A DNA stretch of 64,000 nt, taken from assembly GCA_003255065.1 (NCBI GenBank), contig QAOA01002502.1:1-64000 (forward strand), written 5' to 3'. This DNA comes from Cercis canadensis (Eukaryota; Streptophyta; Magnoliopsida; Fabales; Fabaceae). Positions 23,901 through 36,375 of the stretch are shown here, in pieces. Position numbers and translations under genes: made by a program. A model generated the notes under the pieces. That model was given only the letters and a program-made list of their open reading frames with translations, had not been told where the DNA came from and did not search any database. Position 1 is the first letter of the stretch. Each line of letters starts with the position of its first letter.

Positions 23901-24460
23901 CTACATAACTTTTGTCTGCAATGAGCAGCCATGCATGTGCAAGCTACCATTTGCACAGTTTCTCTCTATATTTACATCACTAGTTCTGTTCAAAATGTTT
24001 GCAACTGAATACTAATTTTCATGTAGGAACAAAAAAATAAAGACAAGAAAGAAATCATGCACTTCACATTTAATGCATATAATAAATGTGATGCTGCTTA
24101 TATATCAATTTGATTTTTTTTTTTTGTTGATACATAGAATATCAAATAGCAAGTCATCAAGTTGATACATAGAATATCATATAGTAAAAATACATAGAAA
24201 TCACCTTCATCAATGAACTATAACAAAAATACATAGAATATCATATAGCAAAAATACATAGAAATCCATAAAATTTTAAAAAATAAAAATAAAATGTATT
24301 ATATGTATATTATGTGTACAGTACGGGGTGGGACGGGACTTACCCATCCTCGGATCCGCCCTTATAAAATTACTCATCCTTATTTTTTTGCTCCATACCT
24401 ATACTCGACTGGGTAAAAATACTGGGGCCCTATTGGGTCTGGGGCAAATTGCCATCCCTA
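20987..24460 (-). mobile_element. hAT-superfamily DNA transposon with terminal inverted repeats
   Basis: The ends are TAGGGATGGTAAT (20987) and ATTGCCATCCCTA (to 24460), a 13-bp inverted pair with one mismatch, each beside a GGGGCGGGG- or GGGGCAAATT-type subterminal GC-rich patch. Flanking octamers CTCGTCGG and CTTGTCGA agree at 6 of 8 positions, fitting the 8-bp target duplication of hAT elements after decay. A broken hAT transposase lies between the ends on the minus strand. A third copy of the same terminal sequence occurs at 48443-48485. Confidence 0.8.
21632..23560 (-). pseudogene. hAT transposase pseudogene (BED finger and C-terminal dimerisation domain)
   Basis: The N-terminal piece (about 23548-23252) has a BED-type zinc finger: ICNYCGAKLVGKPIDGTNHL followed by RKHYDRCP, giving C-x2-C...H-x4-C spacing. 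A middle piece (22861-22553) has MRCCSHILNLIIQYG, matching the hAT CAAHxLNLI-type motif. The C-terminal piece (22147-21632) has the dimerisation signature: LNWWKTNGVKYPVLQSLARD, then ESAFSTSSRLVTPHRSRL and LEALICAQDWL. Acidic catalytic residues cannot be placed with confidence. The three pieces lie in separate frames with non-coding DNA between, so the gene is not functional. DNA binding and transposition would have been its role. Confidence 0.8.
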
Positions 24461-24796
24461 CTTGTCGATACTCCCCCTTTGGCCTTCGGTGAATCGGTGG
24501 GTGGTGGTGGACGGTGGTTGCTGGTTGGTGAATTGGTGTGTGCATGGTTAATAGTCTCTCCTTCTCTCAGTTGCATCCTTATTTTCCTGAGGTGATTTCT
24601 CTAATTCTCTTATCCCAATTTGGTTGTGAAAATTTGTTAGAAATATTGCATGTTATTTTTCTCTGTTCATGGGAACTGGGAAGCAATAGATGAAGTACAT
24701 TGACAAGAAATCAATCCTTCATTGAATGCTATCAAATCCACTTTATTTTCTATACTTCACCCTTATCAAGTGCATGTTTTCTTGATAAGTTGTGTA
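24461..24796. other. Sequence between the two hAT copies
   Basis: A GGT/GGTGG-rich stretch (24490-24535) followed by AT-rich sequence; nothing coding recognised. Confidence 0.4.
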
Positions 24797-26455
24797 GTTT
24801 GGGCTATGGATGAAGAATTTGCAATGATGCCTCTTGGAACAACCCAAACTACGGGAACACTTATGGGAATTGCTCCTACTTCAGAGCGTGTTGATAGCAT
24901 GCAAATGGAAATGGAAGGTAGCCAAGAAGGCATTGAGGTAACACATAAAAAACCTTCTAGACCTACTTAAACTGTATTTGAATGAGAAGCAAAACTTGAA
25001 AAACTCTTTGTCTTCTAGTTGTCAAATGGTTTTCCTTACCACTAACATTTGGACTTCTATTTAGAACTTCAATTATATGTTTACGACTACGCATTACATT
25101 GGGGATGATTAGGATCTTAATAAGAAGATATTGTCATTCTTTCAAATTGCTGACCATAAAGGGAAACAATAAGACAAACTCTAGAGAGGACAATTAAAGA
25201 TTAAGGCATTTCTAAGGTTTGCACTACAACTGTAGATAATGCTAGTTCAAACAATGTTGCCCTTGCTTATTTGGTTAGGAGGTTAAATGATTGGAATGGA
25301 GCTATCTTGAAAGGAGAATTCATGCACTTGATGTGTTCTGCCCATATTTAAAATTTAATTGTTAGTGAAAGTTTAAAAGAAAAAGACCATTCAATTGCTA
25401 GAATTAAGGCATCAGTTAAATATGTGAAGGCACCCCTTAGTAGAATGGTTGTTTTTAAACAAGTTGTTCATTTTACAAATATAGAATGTAAGCAGTCTGT
25501 GTGTCTTGATTGTCCTACAAGATAGAACTCAACTTATCTAATGTTAGAAGTTATTGAAAATTTTGAAAAGGCTTTTGCATGCCTTGAGGATGACGAGTCT
25601 CATTATTTGCTTTCTTTTGGTAATAATTGTCCTATAAGTTCAGATAATTGTACGCGTGCACGTGTATTTATCAAGTTTCTAAAGATTTTTAATGATGTTA
25701 CCCTAAATTTCTCTAGCTCTTTGCATGTTACATCAAATGCATTTTTTCAAAAATCCTCCAAATCTTCCAGAAATGGATGAAATATGGTGATATTATGTTG
25801 AGGTCTATGGTTGAATCAATGAAAAGAAATTTTGATAAGTATTGGGATGATGAGGATAACATAAATTATTTTTTGTTTGTGGCTCTGGTGCTTGATCTAA
25901 GATAAAAGCTGAAATTTGTGAATTTTTATTTTGAAAAAATGTATGGTAAAGAACAAAGGGTTAAGATGATAGAGAAATTAAAGGAGGTTTTGCATAGCAT
26001 ATTTGAAACTTATTCAAGCTTTCATCCTATCCCTGATGACAAAAAGGACTCTAGTAGTATTATAGAATTGACCTCTCAAGGAAGTGGTGATGAAGATGCT
26101 AGTTGGTCCTTCGAGTTTTAGATAAAAAGGTGGAAAAAAAAAAGATGTGAGGAAATCTGAACTAGATAGGTACATAGAGGATGATGTTGAAGAACATTTT
26201 GATGGGTTTGATATCGTTAAATGATGGGAGTGAAGAAAGCTAAATGTTATGTTTTATCTTATATTACTTAGGATAGTTTTCCTATTCCTGTATCAATAAT
26301 GTCCTCTAAATTAGCATTCAGTACTAGGGGTAGGATTCTAGACCAATTTCGGAGTTTATTATTGCCTACAACTGTTGAGGCTTTAATTTATGCTTAGAAT
26401 TGGCTAAGATCCCCTAAGAAGCCAATAGATCTTCGCATCCACATGAATAAGATAA
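24797..26455 (+). pseudogene. RICESLEEPER-like hAT transposase pseudogene
   Basis: Pieces in the expected order of a plant zinc-finger BED/RICESLEEPER transposase. An N-terminal acidic start (MDEEFAMMPLGTTQ) is followed by a hAT core with TVDNASSNNVA and RLNDWNGAI (25230-25310), then MLEVIENFEKAFACL and the FLKIFNDVT stretch, a YWDDEDNINYFLFVALVLDL block matching the family's KYW.......A..LDPR, and the C-terminal SKLAFSTRGRILDQFRS / LPTTVEALIYA motif at 26300-26400. In-frame stops (for example in the LDPR-equivalent and before NWL) and frame changes show it is dead. Terminal repeats were not recognised. It is a different lineage from the hAT at 20987-24460 and lies on the opposite strand. Confidence 0.75.
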
Positions 26456-27129
26456 AACAAATTGAATCAAATAATTCTCTTAGACTTACATTTGGTTTTT
26501 ATTTTTTATTTTTAGATTGAAATCTAGTTAATTTTTTTTTCTATGATATTTGAATTAGAGATGTCAACTATCAGTGTCACCAATGAAGACAAGGATTCAT
26601 AAAGTGTCTGTGTTTATTCATTTAATTGGTAAATTTTATTTGTATTTTTGTCTTTCATTTTCTAGTCTTTGCTTTAACTTAAAATTCAAATTGCTAATTC
26701 TTGCTTTATAATTTATATTTCAAGTAGTAAGAAGTGATTATGAGAGTGAGGAAAGGACTTGTTGACTTGTTGCTTTCTATCTTCATTTTGTTGTCTTGTA
26801 AATTCTGTTTTGTAATTTCTCTTTGGGAATACTTGAGTTTTATTAATTTTGAACTAGATTCAGCACTGGTTTATGGTCTATATGCAAAAAGGGTCAAGCC
26901 AAAGTATCTTTTCTTTCACTCTAATTGTCAATGTGTAGTAAAATCTACTCTTTGATTGGGTTTGACGTGAATTTTTAGAGAGGTGCTTGAACTGGTATAG
27001 GGGTTACATGTTCTTCTATTTTGGTGGTTGTCTTAGTTCAATTGACTACTCATCTTAGCTATTATTTGGAAGAAATTTACTGTATAAATAAATGGGGTTT
27101 TAAGGCAAAGTGTGCTATGCATTTGGAAT
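26456..27129. other. Intergenic, possible lost 3' part of B3-like copy E
   Basis: No exon resembling the second exon of the B3-like family could be seen on the minus strand here, although it is where copy E's second exon would be expected. Confidence 0.4.
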
Positions 27130-27539
27130 AATTATGAGTTTGATATGAATCAAGAGTGTGTGCGTAATCAAACGCACCCGAGTAGTCATCAAATTCACAA
27201 TCCTTAAAATCCAATACAGGGATATTGACACTTGGCTACTACAACAGTGTTATTTGATTTCTTGTATTCACCATATTGTCACCAAAGTGAGTATAAAACA
27301 ATGAAAAAGTTTTTTACCAACAGAATATATAGTGAAGTGTCCTTAAGATTGATGATAAAGCTAACACATAAGAATTCAAAATAAAACAAAACCAATAATA
27401 TGTGATAGTTTGTTGTTGTGATTATGGGACATGATATTGTTAAAGAAAGAAAATTTCTAAAGAATTATATGGGTAAACCTAATTTAGGCACAAGTGAATT
27501 CAATTTGAACTCTAGAGGAATAATAGGACATCAAATGGG

Positions 27540-28570
27540 AGGCCACCGATTTATTTGCTCAAGGTTTAGCAAAAAAAAATAAAAATTAACAACATCAAGC
27601 TTTTGTCAATATTAGGAAGAAAACCTGGCCATTTCCAAACTACATCAAAACCAAAAGAATTATATAAACAAGTATAATATTTGCTCAATAGAATGAAAAT
27701 ATACCTCAAGAAAGAGATGTTTTTATATTATTATTGAAGAAGCCAAAAGATGAACAAACCTCCAACAAATAGACTTTTTGAAACTTAAAGAACAAATAAG
27801 CACAATTAAAATGCATTAGCAAAATCGGTGTAAAAAGGAAAGAAAATTTCCAAAGTATTGTACGGATAAAATTGATTTAGGCTCAAACAAATTCGATTTG
27901 AACTGAAGAGGAATTATAATGACATTACATTGCACCACCTTGATCAAAAAAAGAAAAAAACAACATCAAATGGGAGGCCACCAATTTATTTGCCCAAGTT
28001 TTAGTATAAAAAAGAATTAACAACATCAAGCTTTTGTCAATATTAGGAAGAAAACCTGGCCATTTCCAAACTACATCAAAACCAAAAGAATTATATAAAC
28101 AAGTATAATATTTGCTCAATAGAATGAAAATATACCTTAAGAAAGAGATGTTTTTATATTATTATTGAAGAAGCCAAAAGATGAACAAACCTCCAACAAA
28201 TAGACTTTTTGAAACTTAAAGAACAAATAAGCACAATTAAAATGCATTAGCAAAATCGGTGTAAAAAGGAAAGAAAATTTCCAAAGTATTGTACGGATAA
28301 AATTGATTTAGGCTCAAACAAATTCGATTTGAACTGAAGAGGAATTATAATGACATTACATTGCACCACCTTGATCAAAAAAAGAAAAAAACAACATCAA
28401 ATGGGAGGCCACCAATTTATTTGCCCAAGTTTTAGTATAAAAAAGAATTAACAACATCAAGCATTTGTCAATATTAGGAAGAAAAATGAGCCATTCCCAA
28501 ACTACATCAAAACCAAAAAAATTATATAAACATATATAATATTTACTCAATAGAATAAAAGCATACCTCA
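27540..28570. repeat. 431-bp tandem repeat, about 2.4 copies
   Basis: The phrase around 'gaattatataaaca' recurs at 27661, 28092 and 28523, giving a constant period of 431 bp. The second unit is very close to the first; the third is partial and more diverged. The array lies in the presumed 5'UTR intron of B3-like copy E. Open frames inside the units repeat with them and have no domain. Confidence 0.85.
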
Positions 28571-28717
28571 AGAGAGAGAATTATGAAATAACAAAGGGAA
28601 TTACCTTTCGAGTTAAAGGAAACGTTAGTGGCCCCAATCTAAAATAACAACAAAGCAATGATGTAATGTTGAAAGAAAGATAATTTTGGTACACGCATAA
28701 GAGGAGGACTAGGGCAT

Positions 28718-28726
28718 CTATTTATA
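28718..28726 (-). promoter_or_regulatory. TATA box of B3-like copy E
   Basis: TATAAATAG on the minus strand, about 110 bp upstream of the inferred first splice donor. Confidence 0.45.
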
Positions 28727-28735
28727 CAATAAAAA

Positions 28736-29600
28736 TAAAGCATAGCAGCTAGGAACCATAATACATTATTTCCAAGATGGGCCAATTTTTTTTTGTTGTT
28801 TTTTGTAATATTTTCTGACTTAAGTGATCGAATAGCTATAATCACTCAAATCGGTAAGTCCCCCTAATACATTATTTACTATTTATTTTGAATTTGAGGG
28901 ATGATTGAAGAATAATTAGGAGAAATAGCTAAAATCTATAATTATGATGATTGGCTACAATTTTTGAAACATGTAATTAAGCACAAGTAAAATTAATCAA
29001 TTATAATAAAACTAATCAATAATAATTTTATTTTAATTATTTCTTTCCAATCTATATATATGAATTTAGAGGATGATATTAGACTGATTAGGTTACATTT
29101 ATGGAAAATAACTAAAAATCCTCAAATCAATATTTATGTTTATTGCAAGTTTATAATTTTAAATTTCAGTAATTACATTATGCATTGTCATAATTTCGAA
29201 TTAATGAAGAAATATATTTAATATAATGAATTTTTAATTCTAAATACATATTTATGACATTTTATATTTAATATTTTTATAAAAAAATTACAAAAATTGA
29301 AGGCCCTCACCTGGTTGTGCCACCTGTCAACACCTTGAGGATTAAAAATTGACACGTGTCATGCTCTCCTCAACTTAGATTCTCCTTATAATATATATAA
29401 ATATTTAAATATTCTTTCACTTATTTTTCTAAGCTTTAAAAAGTGCATTATGGAAAAGTTTTAAGGAATATTAATATTTCATTTCTAATCTTTCTCTAAT
29501 TTGATCATCTCAACTTAAGAGTTGCTTAACTTTGTCATTCAATAGCAACTAATTGCCAAAAAAATTATATATAATACACATTCAAAGTTATGATAGTGAC
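28736..29600. other. Upstream region of copy E; palindromic G-box-like site at 29351-29360
   Basis: AT-rich without coding sequence. GACACGTGTC at 29351 is a perfect palindrome with the ACGTG core bound by plant bZIP and bHLH factors; it lies about 0.6 kb upstream of the copy E TATA box. Function is unproven. Confidence 0.4.
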
Positions 29601-29969
29601 TGATAGAGTCCTAGAATCTGGAATTGGGCCATTGCTTAATCAGCAAAGTGCTAAGCCCAACGTATTTAGGGTCTACACTAGGAGAAAGAGGAGTGGAGAA
29701 GAAAGGCAAATCGGTTAGAGATATTTTAAGTGAGCTGGCAGTCAGTTAGAGGGAATCATGTTCTTTTGGTAATATTTAGATGGGATTATTGTATGGGAGG
29801 GGCAGGTTGGTTATACAGTTAGTCTTGACAGAGAATTCATTCTCTGAGGAGCCATAGGCTCTGGACTAAGCTTCTGGTCTTTTGAATTGAATAATACAGT
29901 CCGTATTTTTGTTCTCTTCTTTGGGTCATTGCTTGTGGATTTTCTGAGTATCTTTCTAGTTTCTTAACA
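29601..29969 (+). repeat. 5' LTR of the chromovirus-type element
   Basis: TGATAGAGTC...TTTCTTAACA, 369 bp, followed within 25 bp by the gag start. No 3' partner was found. The primer site just downstream is not recognisable as initiator-Met type. Confidence 0.55.
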
Positions 29970-29993
29970 AATTTGGTCCAACCTACCAGATTC

Positions 29994-31570
29994 ATGCCAC
30001 CCAAAATGTTAGATAGAGTTGATGTTTTAGAGGCTGAACTAGCATCGCTAAGGGTTGGAATGGGAGATATGCAGGCTTCATTTAAGTCTGCATTGATGGA
30101 TATGCAGCATTCCTTGCTGCAAGAAGTTAGTAAAATGTTCACAGGAGTTTCATCTACCTCGGGAGTGAGGTCCACTCTTCCTCCTTGGAAACATCGAGTG
30201 GAAGAAGCGCATAAAGATCCTTTAGAGGAATACAGGATGTCTGTTAGAAAGGTAGAGTTACCCATGTTTAATGGCATGGATCCTGTTGGGTGGATAACCA
30301 GAGTAGAGGTTTATTTTGAAGTGCAGAACACCTCTGATGAGGTCAAGCTCAAGCTAGCTAGACTTAGTATGGAAGGAGCTACAATCCACTGGTTTAACCT
30401 CCTACATGAAACTGAGGATCATCTAACGTGGGAAAAGTTAAAGAGAGCACTAATTGCTCATTATGGAGGCCGCAAGTTCAAAAATCCATTTGAGGAGCTC
30501 TCTGCCTTGAAGCAAATAGGGATGGTGGAGGCACATATCGAGCGATTTAAGCTCATTTCATAACAAGTAAGCCGATTACCCAAGGAGTAGTACATGGGAT
30601 ATTTTATGAGTGGTTTGCAATCCATCATTCGGCAACGAGTTAGAGCATTAAATCCTTCCTCTCGTTTGCAGCTCATGAAAATGGCTAGAGATATCGAAGA
30701 GGAGATGGTTGGAGAAGACGAAGTGGGAGAAAGACCAATACGAGGACTTTTTTGGGTCAAACTGGTCAGAGAAGTGGGCCGTGCCCTTACCCGGTCCACA
30801 GAGAGCTGGGTCTCTCCAACTCAATGGGTCAAGCTTCGAACTCTAAGGGATGGAGTCCGGGTTGCAACCAACAGCAACCCGGCTCGCCAGGTCTGACCCA
30901 CAACAAATTTTCTCCGTCCGGTTCAGTGCCTGCCCGATGCGGTGAAGGTGACTGTAGAGGTGGCGACGGAGATCGCAGAGGTCCCCCGAAAAAGGCAAGA
31001 GGATTGCGACACATTTCTTACCTGGAGTTGATGGAGCGGAGGTCCAAGGGACTCTGTTTCTGTTGCGGTGAAAAATATCACCCTTTGCACAACTGTGCCG
31101 ATCGACAACTCCGGCTGTTGGTGTTGGGTGAGAATGAAACATTGAACTTGGAAGGAGAGATAGTTGCGATAGAGGTGGCAGAGTCGGAGGAAGAGGAAGA
31201 GCTTGAGTGTAAGGCCAGGATTATTCGGGTTGGGGGAGGACGACAGCACTGGAAACAAAACTATGAGAATCGATGGGTTGCTACAAGGGGTGGCGGTGCT
31301 AGTTTTAGTAGACAGTGGAGCATCCCATAATTTTATCTCCACCCAATTAACACAAGCCTTGGGGTTGAAGGTGCACTCTGCAGAGAGGTTGGGAATTAGA
31401 CTTGGTGATGGTCATCGAGTAATTGCCCAAGGAAAATGCACTGGTTTGCTTATTCAGTTTGGGGATATTGACTTGCTGATTGATGCTTATGTCTTGGAGT
31501 TAGGAGGGATGGATGTCATTTTGGGGGTAGCTTGGTTGAAGACATTGGGGAAGGTTTTGATGGATTGGTA
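29994..31570 (+). mobile_element. Gag and protease region of the chromovirus-type element
   Basis: Gag: MPPKMLDRVDVLEAELASLR coiled start, then VELPMFNGMDPVGWITRVEV and a LARLSMEGATIHWF core. A zinc-knuckle piece near 31050 reads CFCCGEKYHPLHNC. An aspartic protease follows with VLVDSGASHNFIS (DSG active site) and VILGVAWLKTLG. Fossil coding sequence with a few breaks. Confidence 0.8.
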
Positions 31571-31966
31571 GGAGATGACCATGGAGTTCCAACAAAGGGG
31601 GAGAAGGGTGACCTTGCAGGAGAATTCTGGAAATCTTATGTCATCAAAGAGTAGGCAATCAGGAATGTCAAATTCATCTCCTTTGTACAGTTTTTTGGAG
31701 GCAATTACCGTTGAAATTGGAGGAATTAGATGGTTGCACACCTTGTATGCATTAGAAGCTGGGGCACAGAATGAGTTAACAGTTCACCAACAACAAGAGT
31801 TGTCATGCTTGATGGACAAATATGCAGTGGTTTTTTCTGGAGAACAAAGGGCTTTCTCCTAGGAGATAATCTGTACATTCTATTGTACTGTAGGAGGGAC
31901 AGGGGCCAATCAATGTTCGACCTTAATGGTATCCCCACCACCATAAGGAAGAAATTGAGAGGCAGG

Positions 31967-33413
31967 TGATTGGTGTTGTCGCTTAACCAATTAAATTAAA
32001 CCGAATCCCCTAATTAGAATGCAATAGATGGCATAATCTGGGTTTGTCTCACAAGGAATGCAATGTGTAATCAATAATTTCAAGTTAAAAATATGAGATT
32101 TTTGAAACAAGATTATAATAGTAAATTGCAGAATTAAACAAAGATTAATGTAGTTGATTAAAGGCGTAACCTAGCTAGACATCCATCAAAAACCGGTTTG
32201 ATTCATCCTAGATTAACATGAGTGATAAAGTCTTAATGTAGCAATGCTAATTGAGTTTAATCACAACCGAAATCTCTAATTGTGACTAATTGTTCCTACT
32301 AAGTTATCCCTTAAAATTCGATTAACCACATACAATCACTAATATTGTAATCACAAAGACTAAGCAATTAGTGATTAATCTAAAAACCGAACATCAATTA
32401 ACATAGCATAGCTTCTTTGAATTCTAACCATAGATTAAAGATTAATCAATCTAAATTCTATTTCTTACTTCAATATCCATATAAATCACAAAGATCTCCA
32501 TGAATTCATACAAAGATTAAAGCAAGGTAGAAATTCAAAGAAGAAGAAATTGCATTAAGTTTAATCCAATTAAGAACATAATCTCAAAATCAAAACCGAA
32601 TTTAATCAGGAGTCTAACTTGGTTACAAGGATTCTACTCCTCCATGGTCATGAAATCCAAACTCCAATGGAGAAGTGCAGTCATAAATCAAAGAGCTCCA
32701 GAATTTTTAAGAGAGAAAACAAAAGCTGCCTAGTCTAGCAATCATAACTCGTCTGCCTCCTTTCTCTGCTTATAACTTCCTAACTTTCATGCACACCTAA
32801 TTTACCCCTAACATATTTTAAACCTCTGGACCTCAGCTTCAAATGGGCTCTGGTTTGGGCCCAATTATTGAGGAAGTTAAGCCCATTTAAGTCCATCTAG
32901 GTCCATATAGGTCTCTAGACTAATCATCCATTTTCGACAGCCAATAATATCATTTTAACTTCATAATTTGTTGAACCGCCCTTCATAACAATTGAATCCC
33001 TGCGCCTTAGCTTTCCAATGGGACCAGTTTCCAGTCCATATGACTTGTACAGCACAAGTTATGGTCCAAACACTGCATGCGGGTCAGGATCCAGCGGCAG
33101 CAACTCTACTCTGACTTCCGGGTTACATTTGACCCACTGAGTGTCTAAATTGGCCTTGGAGGTCTGAATGAAAGTTGTAGATAATCCTCTTAGCTTTCCT
33201 ACAAGGCAAGAATCACAATTTTTAGACATTCAAAACTAAAGATATACCCGAAATACAGAATAGTGTCCAAATCCTAATAATGCTGAAAAACACACTTAAG
33301 CCTAATTTGAACCTAATTAATGAAATATGACCCAAGCCCAATCAAATAAGCCCAAAATAGGATTAGGAGGTTAAAAATTAGGATTAATTAATATATAAAA
33401 ATATTGTTCATCA
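31967..33413 (-). repeat. 3' LTR of the Athila-type element
   Basis: 1447 bp, TGATGAACAA...CCAATCA on the minus strand; adjoins the polypurine tract on its right-hand side. Confidence 0.9.
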
Positions 33414-33428
33414 AATCTCCCCACACTT

Positions 33429-35040
33429 ATCATTTGCACGTCCCGGGCAAACTAGAGTTAAAACTAGGAAAGAATGAAAACAACTAAAACAACTAAGATA
33501 ACTAAGAGATCATTTCCCAATAACAACTTCCAAGAATGCAAAAGTTAAGTGAGCAAGAAGAACAATCAAGAATTTAAAAAAATTAAAACAATCATGAATC
33601 TATTTCTTGCACTTTCAATCAACAAGCATGGTGAATTCAAATGAAGTGAAGAACTAAGAAAGATAGAACCTCACACAAGATACATTCTCAATCTCTCAAG
33701 TGTTTAAGGGGGTTATTGTTTCACTCAAATCACATCATGACAATTTGCACTACCATAAGCTTGCTTATTTTCTAATCTCCACTACTTTAAACACATGCAT
33801 GCACAAATCAGAAGGACTTTATTTAAGGATGTAAGGGGCCAAGGACCAAGGGAAAAGAAATAATGAAATATGGATATGGCAAATTAAAACCAAAGAAAGC
33901 ATGAGAACATTGGGAATGATGAGTCAAAACCAACACTAAGCACAAAAATACACCCAAAAGCTCTATGCAATTTTCTTTACACACTTCTTCCTCTTTGGAA
34001 GGCAAACCACTACTTTTATTCTCTTTTTCTTTGCATTTTCTTTTTTTGATTTTTTTTTAAACAGAATTTTTTTTCTTTTTCTTTTGGCTAACATTTCTTT
34101 GTCTTTATATTTCATATAGCCACTTTCCTTCAAATTTCACAAATCCTCCCCCCCACACTTAGAACTTTGTCCGTCCCGGACAAATAGAACTCATCAATTG
34201 ATCAACCAATGCTTTCATACTCCCTAAGGTAAATAGAAACATGGTTTTATAAAACTTGCAATGAGCTAAATGAAAGAATGGAAAAAATACGCTCAAGGGG
34301 GAAATAAAGGGAAATGATGTTAGGAAGACTATTTGGCTATCTAGCTAGAAAGAAGAAAAGATGGCCTTCATCACATTCATGCATGCAAATGACAATATAG
34401 TCTCAAAAAGAAGCAAAGCAAGTTCTAGAGCAACAAACATCATGAGCACAATGCACACAAGAAAGGAATATAGAATGACAATAGATTCAAAAACTCATTA
34501 GGTATGCTCCATCAAACTTAATCCATCACATCAAATTCCATCACCAAATTAGCTAACTAAAAGATGCAAGAATCTATTTAACTATGCTAGAAACTTCAAA
34601 ATGACAATTGCTTCAAGCTCACAAATTCTACAATTTTCAAAGTGCTATGAAAAATGCAAAAAGGAAAGGTGGAAAGATGAGTAGAATGAGAGTAAAGCAA
34701 AACAGCAAAACAAAATGGAAAACAACTAGGAAAAAGGTGGGACAGCGAATCAAGAAAGGATATCGAACCAGAATTCTGCACAGAAGCTCAAGAAGAAGCG
34801 TGAATAGAATCTGAAACATGCTGAACCACACCAAAACAGCAAACAGAGAAGGGAAGAATAACAGAAAACACAAAATAGACAAGTAAAACAGAACCAACAA
34901 ACAGAATTAAAAACATCAACAGAACAAACTAAACAACAAGAACAGAAAATTAACATAATCCGAAACATAATCCGAAAGAACAACAAAAATAGAAACATAA
35001 TAACAGAAACATAATCCGAAAGAACTCCCCTGAAGCTCAA
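33429..35040 (-). other. 3' spacer of the Athila-type element
   Basis: 1.6 kb between integrase and the polypurine tract. Related elements may carry an env-like frame here; none is recognisable. The sequence is A-rich on the plus strand, so hydrophobic Phe/Leu-rich minus-strand frames (34596-35040) are compositional. Confidence 0.6.
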
Positions 35041-36309
35041 TCAAGTCGGGTAGATGACATCACTCAAAGCCACTTCCTCAACCAAACTCTCATCTCCACC
35101 ATGGAACTTCTTAAGTCGATGTCCATTGACCTTAAAGGTCCTCCCCGTAGTCACATCTCGGATTTCAACTGCACCATAAGCATAAATATTAGTGACAACA
35201 AAGGGTCCTTCCCATCGGGATCTCAATTTACCTGGCCACAATTTAAGGCGAGAGTTGTATAGAAGCACTTTCTCCCCCACTTGGAATTCCTTCCGAAGGA
35301 TTAGCTTATCATGAAAGGCCTTAGTCTTCTTTTTGTATAGCCGAGAGTTCTCATAGGCCTCTAATCAGAGTTCCTCTAACTCTTGAAGTTGTAACTTCTT
35401 CTTGACTCCTGCTAGTCCTATGTCCATGTTGCAAGCCCTAACTGCCCAATACGCCCAATGCTCTAACTCCACTGGTAAGTGACATGTCTTTCCAAAGACA
35501 AACCTATAAGGCGACATGCTTATAGGTGTCTTGTAGGCTGTCCGATATGCCCATAAAGCATCCTCTAACCTCTTACTCCAATCCTTTCTATCTGGCCTCA
35601 CAGTTTTCTCCAAAATTCTCTTAACCTCTCGATTAGAGACTTCGGCTTGGCCATTCGTTTGAGGATAGTAAGGGGTGGAAGTCTTGTGGAAAACTCCATA
35701 CTTGCTCAGCAAGGTCTTCATGTGCCAGTTGCAGAAGTGTGATCCTTGATCACTGATGATCGCTTTGGGTATGCCAAACTTGCAAAAGATATGTGATCTA
35801 ACAAACTCGACAACCACATGAGAATCATTAGTCCTTGTGGGAATAGCCTTCACCCACTTGGAAACATAATTCACAACCAACAGAATAGAAACAAAGCCAA
35901 AGGAAACAGGAAATGAACCCATAAAATCAATACCCCAAACATCAAAAAGGTCATAGAACAACAAAGGTAGTTGGGGCATCTCATTCCTACGAGTTATATT
36001 CCCTAATTTTTGGCATTGCTCACAAGATTTACAAAAGGCATATGCATCATGAAACAAAGTGGACCAATATAGATCAGAATCTAATACTTTCCTAGTTGTT
36101 CTCTGAGGACCAAAATGGCCTCCACAGGCATAGGAATGACAAAAAGTAAGTACATAATGGAACTCATGGTTAGGCACATATCTCCTAATTATCTGATCAC
36201 TACAGAATCTCCACAAATAAGGATCATCCCACACATAATATTTAGGCTCACTCTTAAATTTATCAATCTGTGCACGTGTGAGGTGTGTAGGCAAAACATG
36301 AGCAACCAA
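35041..36309 (-). mobile_element. Integrase region of the Athila-type element
   Basis: Zinc-binding HHCC region with [14 protein letters not shown] and [13 protein letters not shown]; catalytic core with [30 protein letters not shown] and [20 protein letters not shown]. The C-terminal stretch has WPGKLRSRWEGPFVVTNIY. Confidence 0.9.
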
Positions 36310-36375
36310 ATAATTAACAATAACAGCAAACCAGGGAAATTCACCATGCAGCCCTAAAAGCTGCTCATCAGGGAA

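Larger units (their letters stand above)
27130..28735 (-). pseudogene. B3-like family, copy E (first-exon pseudogene)
   Basis: On the minus strand a TATA box (28726-28718, TATAAATAG) is followed by a 5' untranslated exon ending CGAAAG before a GTAATT donor near 28612. A long presumed 5'UTR intron contains the 431-bp tandem repeats. A coding exon starts with ATG at 27274: MVNTRNQITLL, then IPVLDFKDCEFDDYSGAFDY. This matches copy C of the tandem cluster (MVWTRRQ...IPVL...SEAFEF). Two adjacent in-frame TAG codons after ITLL disable it. No second exon was found before the hAT pseudogene at 26.5 kb. Membership in the family rests on the shared N-terminus, spacing and promoter layout. Confidence 0.5.

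Noticed and set aside
24722-24970. An independent small host gene at the start of the RICESLEEPER-like region
   Set aside because: Its position, direction and acidic composition fit the N-terminus of the hAT transposase that follows in the same direction.
27925-28571. Two similar 64-71-residue minus-strand frames ending FFDQGGAM
   Set aside because: They repeat because they lie in the 431-bp tandem units of a presumed intron; no domain.
34596-35040. Several hydrophobic Phe/Leu/Cys-rich minus-strand frames that could suggest an env-like membrane protein
   Set aside because: The plus strand is A-rich here, so any minus-strand frame looks hydrophobic; no signal peptide or env-like motif stands out.
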